Origin: Liolophura sinensis
Lineage: Eukaryota > Mollusca > Polyplacophora > Chitonida > Chitonidae
Direction: 5' to 3'
Assembly: GCF_032854445.1 (NCBI RefSeq)
Contig: NC_088300.1
Location: 19,575,608-19,635,607, forward strand
Length of the DNA stretch: 60,000 bases
Part shown: one piece after another, positions 1-11,279 of the stretch
How positions within the stretch are numbered: position 1 is the stretch's first letter
How the letters are laid out: each line of letters begins with the position of its first letter
Notes under the pieces: generated by a model
The model's database searches: none
What the model saw: only the letters and a program-made list of their open reading frames with translations
What the model was told of the DNA's origin: nothing
Position numbers and translations under genes: made by a program

Positions 1-519
1 AAATTATGCCTCGCATGTGAAAGCACGTTGTAGACGAAAGTAATAGCAAATCCAGACATCGCATGATGTCAATAAAATGCACCAACCAACAAATAACCAA
101 CGTGTGGAGAAATGGGAGTATAGAGGTAAATTTGGACGACTGAAATTGAGTAGCACACCAAATAGTGGGTTTATATGTTAATGTGGCGGACTTTTTAGAT
201 GGAAGTACATGAACGTTCAAGATCACGATCTTTTGTATCTGTAACCACATGTATTATCTTTGTTTCCAAGGAACAGAATCAACCAGTGCTTTGAATGCAA
301 CAGCAAGCATACACTATCTTGTTACATACAACTTGAAAGCAATATTGCAAAATTTATTCTTAAGTGATCTCACTAAAAGCCCAATGTTTTGTTTTGCATA
401 TACTTAAAGTCTTTAAACAACAATTCAGCTCCCAAATCCTTATGCAGATTCATTTATATATATTTACTTTACTAGGAAGGTTTCTTACGGGCAAGGCTAT
501 GTGGAGATTTGTAACTGTG
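1..519. other. No gene recognised
   Basis: AT-rich sequence with only short open frames in unrelated registers. I see no family exon, repeat or promoter that I can support. Confidence 0.5.
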
Positions 520-911
520 TTACTTCGAGAGTACCGGCCCGGATAGCACAGTTGGTAGAGCGTCCGCTTCGGGACCGGTAGATCCAGGATCAATCCTTGA
601 TCGAGTCACACCTAAGACTTTAAAAGAGGAAGTTGTAACTTCCTCGCTTGGCGTTCAGCATGAAGGGGATAGTGCAACGACTGGTTGACCCGTATCAGTA
701 TAATGGCTCGGGCGGGGCGGCTTACTTGCCTTCGGTAAGTCGTCTCAGTGAAGCAGCACTAAATAAAAGAGCGGTGGAAATCCGTCCTGCTACAAGGAGG
801 CACGTTACACGTACATGCACCCTAAAGATTCCTTCGTCGTCATATGACTGAAAAATTGTTGAGTACGACGTTAAACCCCAAGCACTCGGTCACTCACTTA
901 CTTCGAGAGTA
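520..911 (+). mobile_element. tRNA-derived SINE, family A, full-length copy
   Basis: The element spans about 534-897 and is flanked by a perfect 14-bp target-site duplication, TTACTTCGAGAGTA, at 520-533 and 898-911. The head looks like a tRNA with a box A (TAGCACAGTTGG, near 546) and a box B-like GGATCAATCC about 40 bases further on, as expected for RNA polymerase III transcription. The body contains AAGAGGAAGTTG and CGTATCAGTATAATGG. The 3' end is GTACGACGTTAAACCCC followed by a short CACTC-rich tail. Open frames across it are artefacts. The same element recurs near 5.87, 9.05, 42.34 and 43.26 kb. Confidence 0.9.
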
Positions 912-1099
912 TTCAGTGTTTCATCGTGTAGCACCTATTGCGGCTATGAGCATACAGCATAAAAAGCAAATTGCGAAACCTGTCTTATATAACTATAAAA
1001 TGTTGTCCTTTTTAAACAAGGTCATGACCGTCGACATTGTGACTGTTATAACCCAAAATACCAAAACGTACTGGTAGGATTATCACGTTAGACCAAAAC

Positions 1100-1335
1100 T
1101 TACACACAATAAAGCTGAACTGAAGGTTAAGAAAAGTCGTATTAATAAACAAGGGACACAGAGAAAACAATCTCAACACCACATTAACAGACGTTTATTG
1201 TTTACAAGTGGGTTTAGGTAAAAGAGGCTTAGATACAGGAACAAGCTGCTGGTGCAATCAGACTGCTGCTTGTAAGGGTAACCTACCGTTGGGTCAAGCC
1301 TTTAAGGTTAGCTCGATATTGCTTGAAGTATGGTG
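1100..1335 (+). repeat. Conserved upstream module of the gene family, copy 1
   Basis: This block shares long stretches with 6525-6760, 19825-19925, 30268-30350, 37795-37900 and 38960-39170, always in the same orientation relative to the nearest family gene. Hallmarks are TTTACAAGTGGG, AGGTAAAAGAGGCTTA and GGAACAAGCTGCTG. It lies about 0.75-0.95 kb upstream of the gene 1 start. It has no open frame conserved between copies. It could be a distal regulatory element, a non-coding RNA, or only part of the duplicated unit. Confidence 0.6.
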
Positions 1336-1835
1336 TATACCAACTCTCCTTATCCTTCCTACCTGCAGCCACTTTAACAAAGCTTCATAAGTCACATTTG
1401 TCGTAACTCTTTTCATAAAAGACGTTATCTGGGTTATAGTACCATAAGGCGACGTCATTTACAAGAAAAGTTAAGAAAAATGGACCACATATATTTCAAG
1501 TGTGCAAAAGCTTGACAAATTTTGTATGTCTGAAACGACCAAAATTAGTGTCAGTGGCCTAATTTTAAGTTCCAAGGAGAGCCCAATATTAATAACAATT
1601 TCAACTGTTTATCCTTTAATCAAAATCAAAGTTTCTCGTTGTCAAATTCTGCATTGTGTAACTAAAACATCCTCAAAATGACGCTCTGTGTTTTGTATTA
1701 ACGGATGTGCGTTAAAGAACTAACTACCTTTGTCAAGTTGGATATTGACTTGGCCACCTGAAAACCATCAAGCGATTTATCGTGACAATGGTTATGATTG
1801 GTTGCAGAGAAAAAACATCGTTAGGGTGGGGATGT
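1336..1835. other. No gene recognised
   Basis: Spacer between the upstream module and the gene 1 promoter. I find nothing coding or repetitive here. Confidence 0.5.
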
Positions 1836-2030
1836 TAGGGACAACCAGCATCCCCCGCAGGGTTCCGAGTACGGCTGAGAGTTACGTGACGTCTCACGTT
1901 ATCTTTGACCTCATGTAACCCATATTGTGAACTGAACCAATCACAAGAAGGTAACACGATAGATTTTTCAAGTAAAGTATAACGTCATCTGTTATATAAG
2001 GAGAGGTCATTTGTTCCAAAGTCAAAAAGC
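1836..2030 (+). promoter_or_regulatory. Promoter of gene 1 (pseudogene)
   Basis: A TATA box TATATAAG lies at 1993-2000, about 70 bases before the ATG. A CRE-like half (ACGTCAT) lies at 1982-1988 and a CCAAT box (GAACCAATCACAAGAAG) near 1933. Upstream, GGCTGAGAGTTACGTGACG matches the same region of gene 2 and, in reverse, genes 4 and 5. Spacing of TATA, CRE and CCAAT is like gene 2. The promoter looks better preserved than the coding sequence behind it. Confidence 0.6.
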
Positions 2031-2068
2031 TCCTTGAATGCAACACGACAACTTCACTTAGCGATACC

Positions 2069-2734
2069 ATGGACTTCCGCTTACTCATACGATCCGTCAC
2101 GACTGTGGATTATTTCACACCTTTACACGTGAATACTAACATAGAGTACACTTTGGACATGAAGAAGTTCAACGAACTAAATGAACCCTTACATCATTGG
2201 GAGCCAACTCTCGTGATTGGCTCACGCAGTACTCTTCCCTTCGAACTTTCTTTGAGCAGCCAGTAAATTGCGTCATCTTCATATGATAGGACGCTGAGTG
2301 AGAACCATGAAGAACTTCTTGCTATGATAGGTGTGAAGTTAATGTCAATGTTATGAAAATGTGAAAACGTTGCAAATTGTAAATTCATGTCTGAATACTA
2401 TATACTTGCGGTATGAGCCATCATTACTCTTTTATTTTATACTCTTATTATGCAGTTATGGCTTCACCCAGTTTTGAATTTATCACAGATGCTTAAAGAT
2501 CTACAAAAAGACGACTTGGATTTTGGATTGGTAAATTTGGCGCCCTCAAGTCGTGTGTTGACTCTGTTCTGTCTGCACCAGATACCGATGACTCGGGCTT
2601 GGTGAGTGAAACAGATGAGGACTTTCATCATCAGAACATTCCTGAGGAGATTTTTCTCACTTGTCAGGAAACAAATGAGTTTTTGGAGACGACCAGACGT
2701 TCCCAGAGGAAGCGACGTGTATCAGCTCATGTCT
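2069..2734 (+). pseudogene. Gene 1: broken member of the two-exon family
   Basis: Exon 1 starts at ATG 2069 and ends at 2330 with donor GTGTGA. Exon 2 begins after TATCACAG at 2489. The N-terminus reads MDFRLLIRSVTTVDYF, close to the family consensus. Several lesions are visible. An in-frame TAA at 2264-2266 cuts exon 1, and the family frame resumes after it (ending NHEELLAMIG). The start of exon 2 has lost about 8 bases, which shifts the frame. A larger deletion removes the segment after APSS. The frame of the degron region then reopens (DDSGLVSETDEDFHH, then RRSQRKRR) until a SINE replaces the C-terminus at about 2735. No full-length product is possible. The DSGxxS motif and basic cluster are still legible, so the decay is fairly recent. 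Confidence 0.8.
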
Positions 2735-2870
2735 TCAGCTACTTGCAGATGGTCGTGGGTTTCCCCAGGGCTCTGCCCGGTTTTCTCCCACCATAATGCT
2801 GGCCGCGGTCACATAAGTGAAACATTCTTGAGTACGGCGTAAAACACCAATCAAATAAATAAATTAATTA
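2735..2870 (+). mobile_element. SINE family B, 5'-truncated, inserted in exon 2 of gene 1
   Basis: This matches the 3' half of the full-length element at 50058-50323: GGTCGTGGGTTTCCCC, CTCTGCCCGG, CACCATAATGCTGG, GAGTACGGCGTAAAACACC, then an AATCAAATAAATAAATT tail. The tRNA-like head is missing. It follows directly on RRVSAHV-type exon 2 sequence and ends that frame. I could not define a clear target-site duplication. Confidence 0.8.
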
Positions 2871-3895
2871 AGAGACAGCCGTGGAATGGTGGCGGCAAAC
2901 TCAGCAGGCCAAGCTGTGAGACATGAGAGCATTGTTAGAGAAGTGTATAGATGTATGAAAGTCGCCGCTAAACTTGTCCATTGTGTGTTTATCTCAGTTA
3001 AGGAGGCAGGTGTTTTATCATGGTAGTCTCTTGATTCAATACCGATAGAGATTGTTGGATACTAGCAACATACAATTACACAAACTTAAAAATATTCATA
3101 ATTTTCTAATCAATGTATTAGTTTACTGGGCGCCAAGCTATATGGTTTTCCAAACACTTATCTCACCAAAAATGTGAAAATGATGAAGATAGACAAAAAA
3201 CTGACGTGTTTGTCAAAAAAGTTGTCTGAAACAGTATATACAGTGTTGCATTAATCGTTGAATATAATGTATTTTTTTACATATAATTTGAGCTAAACTT
3301 ATCATATTAACAAACCGGGTTATTTTTTGTCACCCTTTTTGTATTAGAAGCAGTGGAGTGATTGTTACTGGCAGATGATGGTGCTTTAGGCGGTTTTGGA
3401 AATGGATCTTTCGATTATTAATTTGGAACATCTCTTCGTGCTTTATGAATGTCGCACTTGACACTTAGATTCAAATGCTGATAATCAGTTGAAGCTTTCT
3501 AATTTTCTTCTTCTCATTTTGTACAAGCGATTAGACTTACAGTCTTTTTTTTCTAGTGTTAACATGCTTAATATGACTCCGGTTTAGCAGGTTGATGTCA
3601 AATTCCGGCAGTTAAGACTTACCGATAAAGTATGTCCTTACTCCCAAGCCTTTTGAGTTGGACGTATTACAGCTGCCACCATAATAAATACAAGCGGACA
3701 ATAAGCTGATTACGTCAGAAACCTTGGTACTTGATGTCATGTGTTGGCCGTGTAATCATGAATTGACCGATATATAAAGAGACTGCACTCATGGTTTTGG
3801 ATTAAGAGTCTACTATTTAGAACGGTTTGAACCAAACATTAACGAAGACACCCTGTAAACTATTTGCCAACTGCGGAGCCTATTATCTAAGTCAC
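2871..3895. other. No gene recognised
   Basis: About 1 kb downstream of gene 1. I see no continuation of exon 2 that I can align, and no known repeat. Confidence 0.45.
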
Positions 3896-4209
3896 AACAT
3901 TCATCTGGGTGTTCACACCTTACCAGCAGCAACATTCATCTGGGTGTTCACACCTTACCAGCAGCAACATTCTTCTGGGTGTCCATACCTTACCAACAGC
4001 AACATTCATCTGGGTGTTCATACCTTACCAGCAGCAACATTCATCTGGGTGTTCACACCTTACCAGCAGCAACATTCATCTGGGTGTCCCTACCTTACCA
4101 GCAGCAACATTCATCTGGGTGTCCCTACCTTACCAGCAGCAACATTCATCTGGGTGTTCACACCTTACCAGCAGCAACATTCTTCTGGGTGTTCACACCT
4201 TACCAACAG
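3896..4209. repeat. 35-bp minisatellite, nine copies
   Basis: Nine head-to-tail copies of a 35-base unit (AACATTCATCTGGGTGTTCA, then CACCTTACCAGCAGC) with few substitutions; ATTCTTC replaces ATTCATC in copies 3 and 9. Because 35 is not a multiple of three and the unit lacks stops, all three forward frames stay open as shifted 35-residue repeats. These frames have no support as genes. Confidence 0.95.
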
Positions 4210-5506
4210 AATTTGTGAGTGGAGATTTCTATACTAATACGACCCCCAGTAGTGCCCGACTGAGAAGTATCGACGCTTGACAGCTGAACTGAAATTTCCG
4301 GCAGGATTTCATCTGTGTTGATTCGACCATTGATAAGCTCTTAAATGCCTCAATTGCAATCAACACCTCTGAACTTTTTAAACTTAATTCTGCTTAATTG
4401 ATGGTGCTAGCGTGCGTGTAAGTTGCTGCTTTTGAAGTATTCACAAGAGCACTTATGACTGTCAGTGATATTAGTAGTGAGATCGCCATAAACAAAGCCA
4501 TTCTCAACACCTCGAGTGAAGTTTATGATTTAATACATGATGTACGTGAGCTGTCGACCACTGAAATATAAGGCCATGTTTTCAACCTTTGTGTGTTTGG
4601 CACCTGTTGAAGTATTAAAACATAAAACACAATTTGGTCTAACTTTTACGTGAATTAAATTCTGATCAACCTCAAGTATGTTCTTCACAGTGCCTTCATT
4701 CTGAAAGAAACACTAAAGCCGCTTTGCATGTGAGTTGATTGTTATAAGTAAAGTAGTAAGCATTACATAACACTTAATACTAAATACTTATTGTGTCTTT
4801 ATATGGCTTCTTCGCCTGAATGAGCATCGCGAATTGTGTGTGCATTCATCAGCTAACTGCATGTTTAAGACGACATACTCAGTGTATTCGCAAACACAGC
4901 GGAGAAGGTAAGGCGATTAAACCAGGTGCTTCAGCTGTTCTGACTCCTTGTTAACACCCACATCCTCTCTGTGCGACGCAAACGCAGCCAATAAACCCCC
5001 ATTAGCTTTTAAAATTGGTACTTGTTAATTGACAACGAGTTAATGAAATAAACCTGATGTCTTCGTGTTAGATGTCAGCATACTGCAATGGAAGTGACAT
5101 GTCGGCGTAGGCATGATTTCGATATGCAGGATCAAAAACAAATAATTGGGATTTAGTCTGAATTGGTGCTGAGAGTTAGTAATTGCTGTGATAGACACAA
5201 AAGCTATGACAGTCCTCGGCAAATAAGAGGTAAGAAAAAACAACCCTCCGAGACCACAAATTGCTACCATCTCATTCCAGTATTACCGAAGTTAACAATG
5301 TTCCAAACTTGTGGTTTATTGACTACATGTTTAGAAAGGACACAGTGATTTCTTTCTGTTAACTCATAGGTGAATGAATCAAGTATAATCACCACGGCAA
5401 CGAAGAGCTACTTACTACTCAATCCCTGAGCACTAAGATTGCAAGGCAAGAGACATTTCTTATATTCACAAGTTCATGCGATGCGAGTAAAGCGTGAACA
5501 AGAACA
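4210..5506. other. No gene recognised
   Basis: About 1.3 kb of unique-looking AT-rich sequence with only short unconserved frames. It carries no family exon or SINE that I can see. Confidence 0.45.
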
Positions 5507-5638
5507 GGACCCGGTTTCACGAAGCACTCTTAACGTTACGTTCACTTAACTACCTCGGCAACCAGTACTGTATGCATTACGTGGTCATGGTAGTTGTGAG
5601 CTCGTAACGTTAAGAGAGCTTCGTGAAACTGGCCTCAG
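5507..5638. mobile_element. Short foldback (MITE-like) element
   Basis: The left arm at about 5511-5543 (CCGGTTTCACGAAGCACTCT, then TAACGTTACG) is the near-perfect reverse complement of the right arm at 5603-5634 (CGTAACGTTAAGAG, then AGCTTCGTGAAACTGG). The loop is about 60 bases. There is no coding capacity. The form is that of a non-autonomous inverted-repeat element; I could not fix a target-site duplication. Confidence 0.65.
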
Positions 5639-5769
5639 AGCTACAAACGTTTAACCCATACTTATGTACCAATTTTATCATCGTGTATATACACATACAT
5701 GTAATGCGGGTAACGCATAGACAAGTACAAAACTTCAAATATTTCACACATACCAGTATACCAATTTGA

Positions 5770-6191
5770 TCGATGTTACTCTCACCGAAGTTAAGCAACG
5801 TCGAACTCGGTCAGTACTTGGATGGGTAATCGCCTGGGAACACCAAGTGCTGTAGGCTGTTGTCATTACCAGCCCCGATAGCACAGTCGGTAGAGAGTCC
5901 GCTTCTGCAGCGGTAGATCTAGGATCAATCCTGGGTCGAGTCACACCTAAGACCTTAAAAGAGGAAGTTGGCGTTCAGCATGAAGGGGATAGTGCAACGA
6001 CTGGTTCACCCGTATCATTAGCTTACGGAGCAGCTTACTTGCCTTCGGTAAGTCGTCTCCGTGCAGAAGCACTTGATAAAAGAGCGGTGAAAATCCGTCC
6101 TGCAACAACTCTAAGGATACCTCCGTCGACATATGACTGAAAAATTGTTAAGTGGAACGTTAAACCCCAAGCACTCACTCGATGTTACTCG
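5770..6191 (+). mobile_element. Composite SINE: 5S rRNA-like head fused to family A SINE
   Basis: A 12-bp duplication TCGATGTTACTC at 5770-5781 and 6180-6191 (sharing bases with the CACTC tail) brackets one element. It holds, in order, the 3' two thirds of a 5S rRNA sequence (about 5782-5857), a short linker, a tRNA-like head with box A (TAGCACAGTCGG), the family A body, and the ACGTTAAACCCCAAGCACTC end. The outer duplication encloses both parts, so they appear to have inserted as one unit. The 5S part keeps the box C region of the internal promoter. Confidence 0.75.
5776..5857 (+). pseudogene. 5S rRNA-like segment (3' two thirds)
   Basis: Recognisable 5S blocks are GAAGTTAAGCAACGTCG, GGTCAGTACTTGGATGGG, TAATCGCCTGGGAACACC and AAGTGCTGTAGGC. 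The first 40 or so bases of a normal 5S gene are missing and several paired positions differ, so this is not a functional 5S gene. It forms the head of the composite SINE at 5770-6191. Confidence 0.85.
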
Positions 6192-6524
6192 TTCGAAAAG
6201 CTAAGAGAGGTGCAGCTAAAGCATTCCAAGTTGTCATGTCTCTATTACAGTTATTTTGTGGTAAACTTTTTACAGGATAGACTGGTTTATGTTAAACAAA
6301 GACGACAACTGAGCGCGAATGATATATGTTAGTTCATATTCCCCATAATACCAGACGGAAAACTTCAACAGAATTGTATACAGTGCTGACTGTCGATATT
6401 ATCAATGTGGATGTATCAACGTGGTCGGTAAAGTCTATTTAAGTCCTACCCTTTGATGCCACAGATTACTATGTAAACATTGTTGTGAAACACACACAGT
6501 CGTATTATCGCCTCTTTTAAAAAC
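6192..6524. other. No gene recognised
   Basis: Short spacer between the composite SINE and the upstream module of gene 2. Nothing supportable seen. Confidence 0.45.
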
Positions 6525-6760
6525 ACAACTGAACTTAAGATTAAGTGGTTTGGCGGGATTAAACATTACTGGACCCCGGAAGCCAAGCCGTAATGGTCAA
6601 CAAAGCACACAGAGAAAGAATGTCAGCATGATGGTATTAATAGACGAATGTTGTTTACAAGTGGGCTGAGGTGAAAGGGATTACGTGTATGAACAAGCAG
6701 CTGATGGAATCAGACTGTTCCAAATGAGAGTGATCTCCCGTTGTTCAAGTATCAGTAAAA
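6525..6760 (+). repeat. Conserved upstream module of the gene family, copy 2
   Basis: This aligns with 1100-1335: CACAGAGAAAGAATGTCAGC, TTGTTTACAAGTGGGCTGAG, GAACAAGCAGCTGATGGAAT and GAGAGTGATCTCCCGTTG. It lies about 0.7-0.95 kb upstream of the gene 2 start, in the same orientation as the gene. Confidence 0.6.
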
Positions 6761-7279
6761 CTTTGCAAGGGAAACGATGTATTACTTGGATTTAAATTGA
6801 AGTTTTAATTGGTTTAAAGGAAAGTACAGCATATATAACCATACCTATTTCAAACTAGACGTGACACAGGCCTAAGATGCCATATTTGAGCTAATGTTGC
6901 TTTTTCTTTTAAACAGAGTACCTACTTCTCGCAATATAATATTAAATACGATACATACAATAGATATACACTTTATACCCTAAATGAGCCTTGTTTTCCC
7001 AGTTATTTTACCAAACTCATAAAGCACAAAGTAAGGCATTGTAGCAGTTCTAAACCGGCTTTAAGTTACGTTGTTGCACAGGAACTGCTCTCAGAACTAG
7101 ATACACAATTGACAAGTCGGATGTTGGGGTATCAGTAGTTAGCTATCCACCAGACGATTCATGGTGACAATCAGTATATGTCTGAACAACCTTGAACTGA
7201 CCTCTGAATCAACCACAACAGCACGTGCTCCAGATAATGAACGGCTGACGGTTTGGGTGGGGGTGTTGGAATAATCACA
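6761..7279. other. No gene recognised
   Basis: AT-rich spacer between the upstream module and the gene 2 promoter; no feature supported. Confidence 0.45.
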
Positions 7280-7450
7280 GCCCCAGCAGGGTTCCGAACA
7301 CAGCTGAGAGTTACTTGACGCCTCACGCCATCTTTGACCCCATGTGTCCCGTATTGTGAACTGAACCAATCACAAGAAGTTAACACCACAGGCGTTCCCG
7401 GTTAGCTATGACGTAAACTGCTATATAAAATGAGACATTTTGCACCAAAT
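7280..7450 (+). promoter_or_regulatory. Promoter of gene 2
   Basis: TATA box TATATAAAA at 7422-7430, 57 bases or less before the ATG, so the 5' leader should be only about 25-30 bases. A CRE-like TGACGTAA is at 7409-7416 and a CCAAT box in GAACCAATCACAAGAAG near 7362. Further up, CAGCTGAGAGTTACTTGACG includes an E-box and is shared with genes 1, 4 and 5. Conservation across paralogues on both strands supports function. Confidence 0.7.
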
Positions 7451-7478
7451 TCAGAAATCTCTTGAACTTCCCGACACA

Positions 7479-8316
7479 ATGGACTTCCCTTTACCTATTC
7501 GATCCGTCACGACAGTGGATTATTCCATACCATTGCACGTGGACACTAACCAAGAGTACACTTTGGACATGGAGAAATTTCCTGAGTTAAATGACCCCTC
7601 GCATTACTGGCAACCAGCTTTGGCGATTGACTCACACAGTTGTTCTCCCTCTTATTTATCCCTGACGAGCTCAGAAATGACATCATCCTTGTTGAATGAG
7701 TGCCATGAAGAACTCTTTGATCTCATAGGTGTGTAAATAATATTTATTAATAGTTCTCCACAAATATGTAAGTTATTCAATATGCAAAACGTGTGGTTTT
7801 GTACTGGTGTCTCTTCTAGTTTATGAAATGACTACAATCTGTCAGCGTAATATACACATGTATGTATATATTATTTAGAACCTAGCTTGCTTAACTCTGT
7901 CATTTTACATTACAGACACTTATGCCATTCACGACCTACAAGAAAACGATCTGGATTTTGGATTCGCAGATTTAGCACCATCAAGTCCATATAGTCTGTT
8001 AGAATCCAATGAAATTTACCTGGAAAGCTGTTTTACCTGTGAATTAAGTGTACACTCCATTCTGTCTGCATCGGATATGAATGACTCGGGCTTTGAGAGT
8101 GACACAGACGAGAACTGTGCTCATCAGAACAGTCCTGAACAGGCTTTCCTCACATGTCAGCAAACAACAAATGGTGGATTTAACGAGACGACCAGGAGAT
8201 CCAACAGGAAACGCAGTGCGTTAGTCATTTGCGAAGAAACCCAGAAACCCGTCACTTTGGGCAAGAGAAGGAAGTTAGAAGTCAGCTATGAGAGTGTCCA
8301 ATCTTTGACGGCGTGA
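7479..8316 (+). CDS. Gene 2: intact member of the two-exon family, unknown function
   Basis: Exon 1 is 7479-7728 and exon 2 is 7916-8316, with a 187-base GT-AG intron. Only the GT at 7729 keeps frame, with the Asp codon split G/AC. The product is about 216 residues. The ATG at 7479 fits the TATA position and the MDFPLPIRSVTTVDY start shared by all copies. Exon 2 begins DTYAIHDLQENDLDFG, followed by APSSPYSLL and then NDSGFESDTDEN, a DSGxxS motif in an acidic stretch as in beta-TrCP phosphodegrons. Basic clusters RRSNRKR and LGKRRKLE look like a bipartite NLS. The tail ends ESVQSLTA. A one-base shift would instead read GVKQES, as in genes 8 and 9, so the C-terminus may be frameshifted. No enzymatic domain or membrane segment is seen. 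A role as a short-lived nuclear regulator is inference. Confidence 0.7.
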
Positions 8317-8589
8317 AACAGGAGAGTGTAACTACTGGCGTGACAGGAAAATGAGTTCAGCACAATTCGCTTGATGACGACTCGCCACAGTGCTGAGTGT
8401 GTTTCTCTAGTGCCAGAAAATCTGTCATGCTTTACAAGAGGACTTTCAATGGAAAAGTGCTATGTACACGTTTTATCAAATATTTATATTATTATCATTT
8501 ATATAATATATGCTATCCCGTTGTTATGCATAGCTATCATTAAAATAGTGCTGAATTGTTGCTCCATTTACAGTCTGCACGGTTGTATT

Positions 8590-8595
8590 ATTAAA
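8590..8595 (+). terminator. Poly(A) signal of gene 2
   Basis: ATTAAA in TATTATTAAAGTCTG, about 275 bases after the stop codon. The same 3' end sequence, TATTATTAAAGCTG, follows the gene 7 remnant at 40351, so the 3' untranslated region is homologous. Confidence 0.5.
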
Positions 8596-8599
8596 GTCT

Positions 8600-9025
8600 G
8601 TATAATTGGTCAAATCTGGTGTCTTGAAGTTGTTTGTATTTTAAATGCACACAGTCGGAGAGTCATTTGACCTACCCTTCAATGCTGTCGCATAAAAAAC
8701 CCTCTGAGACTGTTGTATAAAAACAACATTGAGAATCAGGCGAGTGTGCAAGTAAGCATGTAAGTTAGTGCGAACAATGCAAACTAAACTAATCATAAAC
8801 CCCATGAATTGCGTGCCGTCAGTTACCATATAGAGTCAGTATTATGTTGGAGGGAACGAAGGCGTCATGTTTTACTTATTTTAGTCCTCCTTAACACTCC
8901 GACGCCAAAAATGAGGGAAAAGTGTCAGTAGTATTTTAGAAATATATCGACTGATTATATATTATATGATTATATATATTAGTTTTGTATATTGAGTGCT
9001 TATAATGTCTCACAAGCTCTATCAA
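8600..9025. other. No gene recognised
   Basis: Downstream flank of gene 2. Only short unconserved frames. Confidence 0.45.
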
Positions 9026-9230
9026 TCCGGCCCGGATATTGACTGGCCCGGATAGCCGGCCCGGATAGCACAGTTGGTAGAGCATCCTTCGGAAGCGGTA
9101 GATCCAGGATCAATCCTGGGTATTACATATACCTTAAGGGTCCCTTCGTCGTCATATGGCTGAAAAATTGTTGAGCTCGACGTTAAACCCCAAGCACTCA
9201 CTCACTCACTCACTCACTCAATCACTTATT
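9026..9230 (+). mobile_element. SINE family A with internal deletion and repeated head
   Basis: The opening GGCCCGGATA occurs three times in about 45 bases (from 9027), then the tRNA-like part follows (TAGCACAGTTGGTAGAG, GGATCAATCCTGGG). The body is missing: the sequence jumps to CCTTCGTCGTCATATGGCTG and ends GACGTTAAACCCCAAGCACT with a (CACT)n tail at about 9196-9225. Confidence 0.8.
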
Positions 9231-9570
9231 GTCACCAGTACAGTCACCACGAATAGTAAGAGCCGGGAATGGATTCGAGGTTCGTACGCCGGCCGTTCGG
9301 AGTCTAGCATCGTACCAATGTTGCTCTCGCATTCGCACAAAAACGAACTTTAAACCTCGGTGAATGGAATGACGCCAGTGTATGAAAAATAGTGTTGTCA
9401 TTGTTAAAATGGCATTGTTGTGGAGTGCATATTGCTTTTCAAAGGATTAAACAAAAGAAGGAGAATGGCCAAGTTGCCGTTAGACGGGGTATGGTATAGC
9501 TAGTGATTTAAACCCCTTCACCCCACATACAACCGTTTCTCCCAATGCGTTCCATGCTGAATGTGACTGT
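9231..9570. other. No gene recognised
   Basis: Spacer between the SINE and the AT microsatellite; nothing supported. Confidence 0.45.

Positions 9571-11279
<1,709 letters not shown>

Noticed and set aside
534-620. Functional tRNA gene at the SINE A head
   Set aside because: Box A and a box B-like sequence are present, but the arms do not pair as a full tRNA, and it is fused to the SINE body within target-site duplications.
364-1077. Short open frames over the first SINE (for example 648-851 and 844-1077)
   Set aside because: They read through a tRNA-derived SINE that recurs in the window; similar frames at 42441-42629 and 43356-43565 come from the same element.
3896-4209. CRISPR array
   Set aside because: The 35-base units are direct repeats without spacers, and the window is eukaryotic.
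3827-4280. Three overlapping repetitive frames of 79-136 residues
   Set aside because: All come from the 35-bp minisatellite, which has no stops in any forward frame.
5776-5857. Functional 5S rRNA gene
   Set aside because: The first third is missing and the sequence is part of a mobile element.
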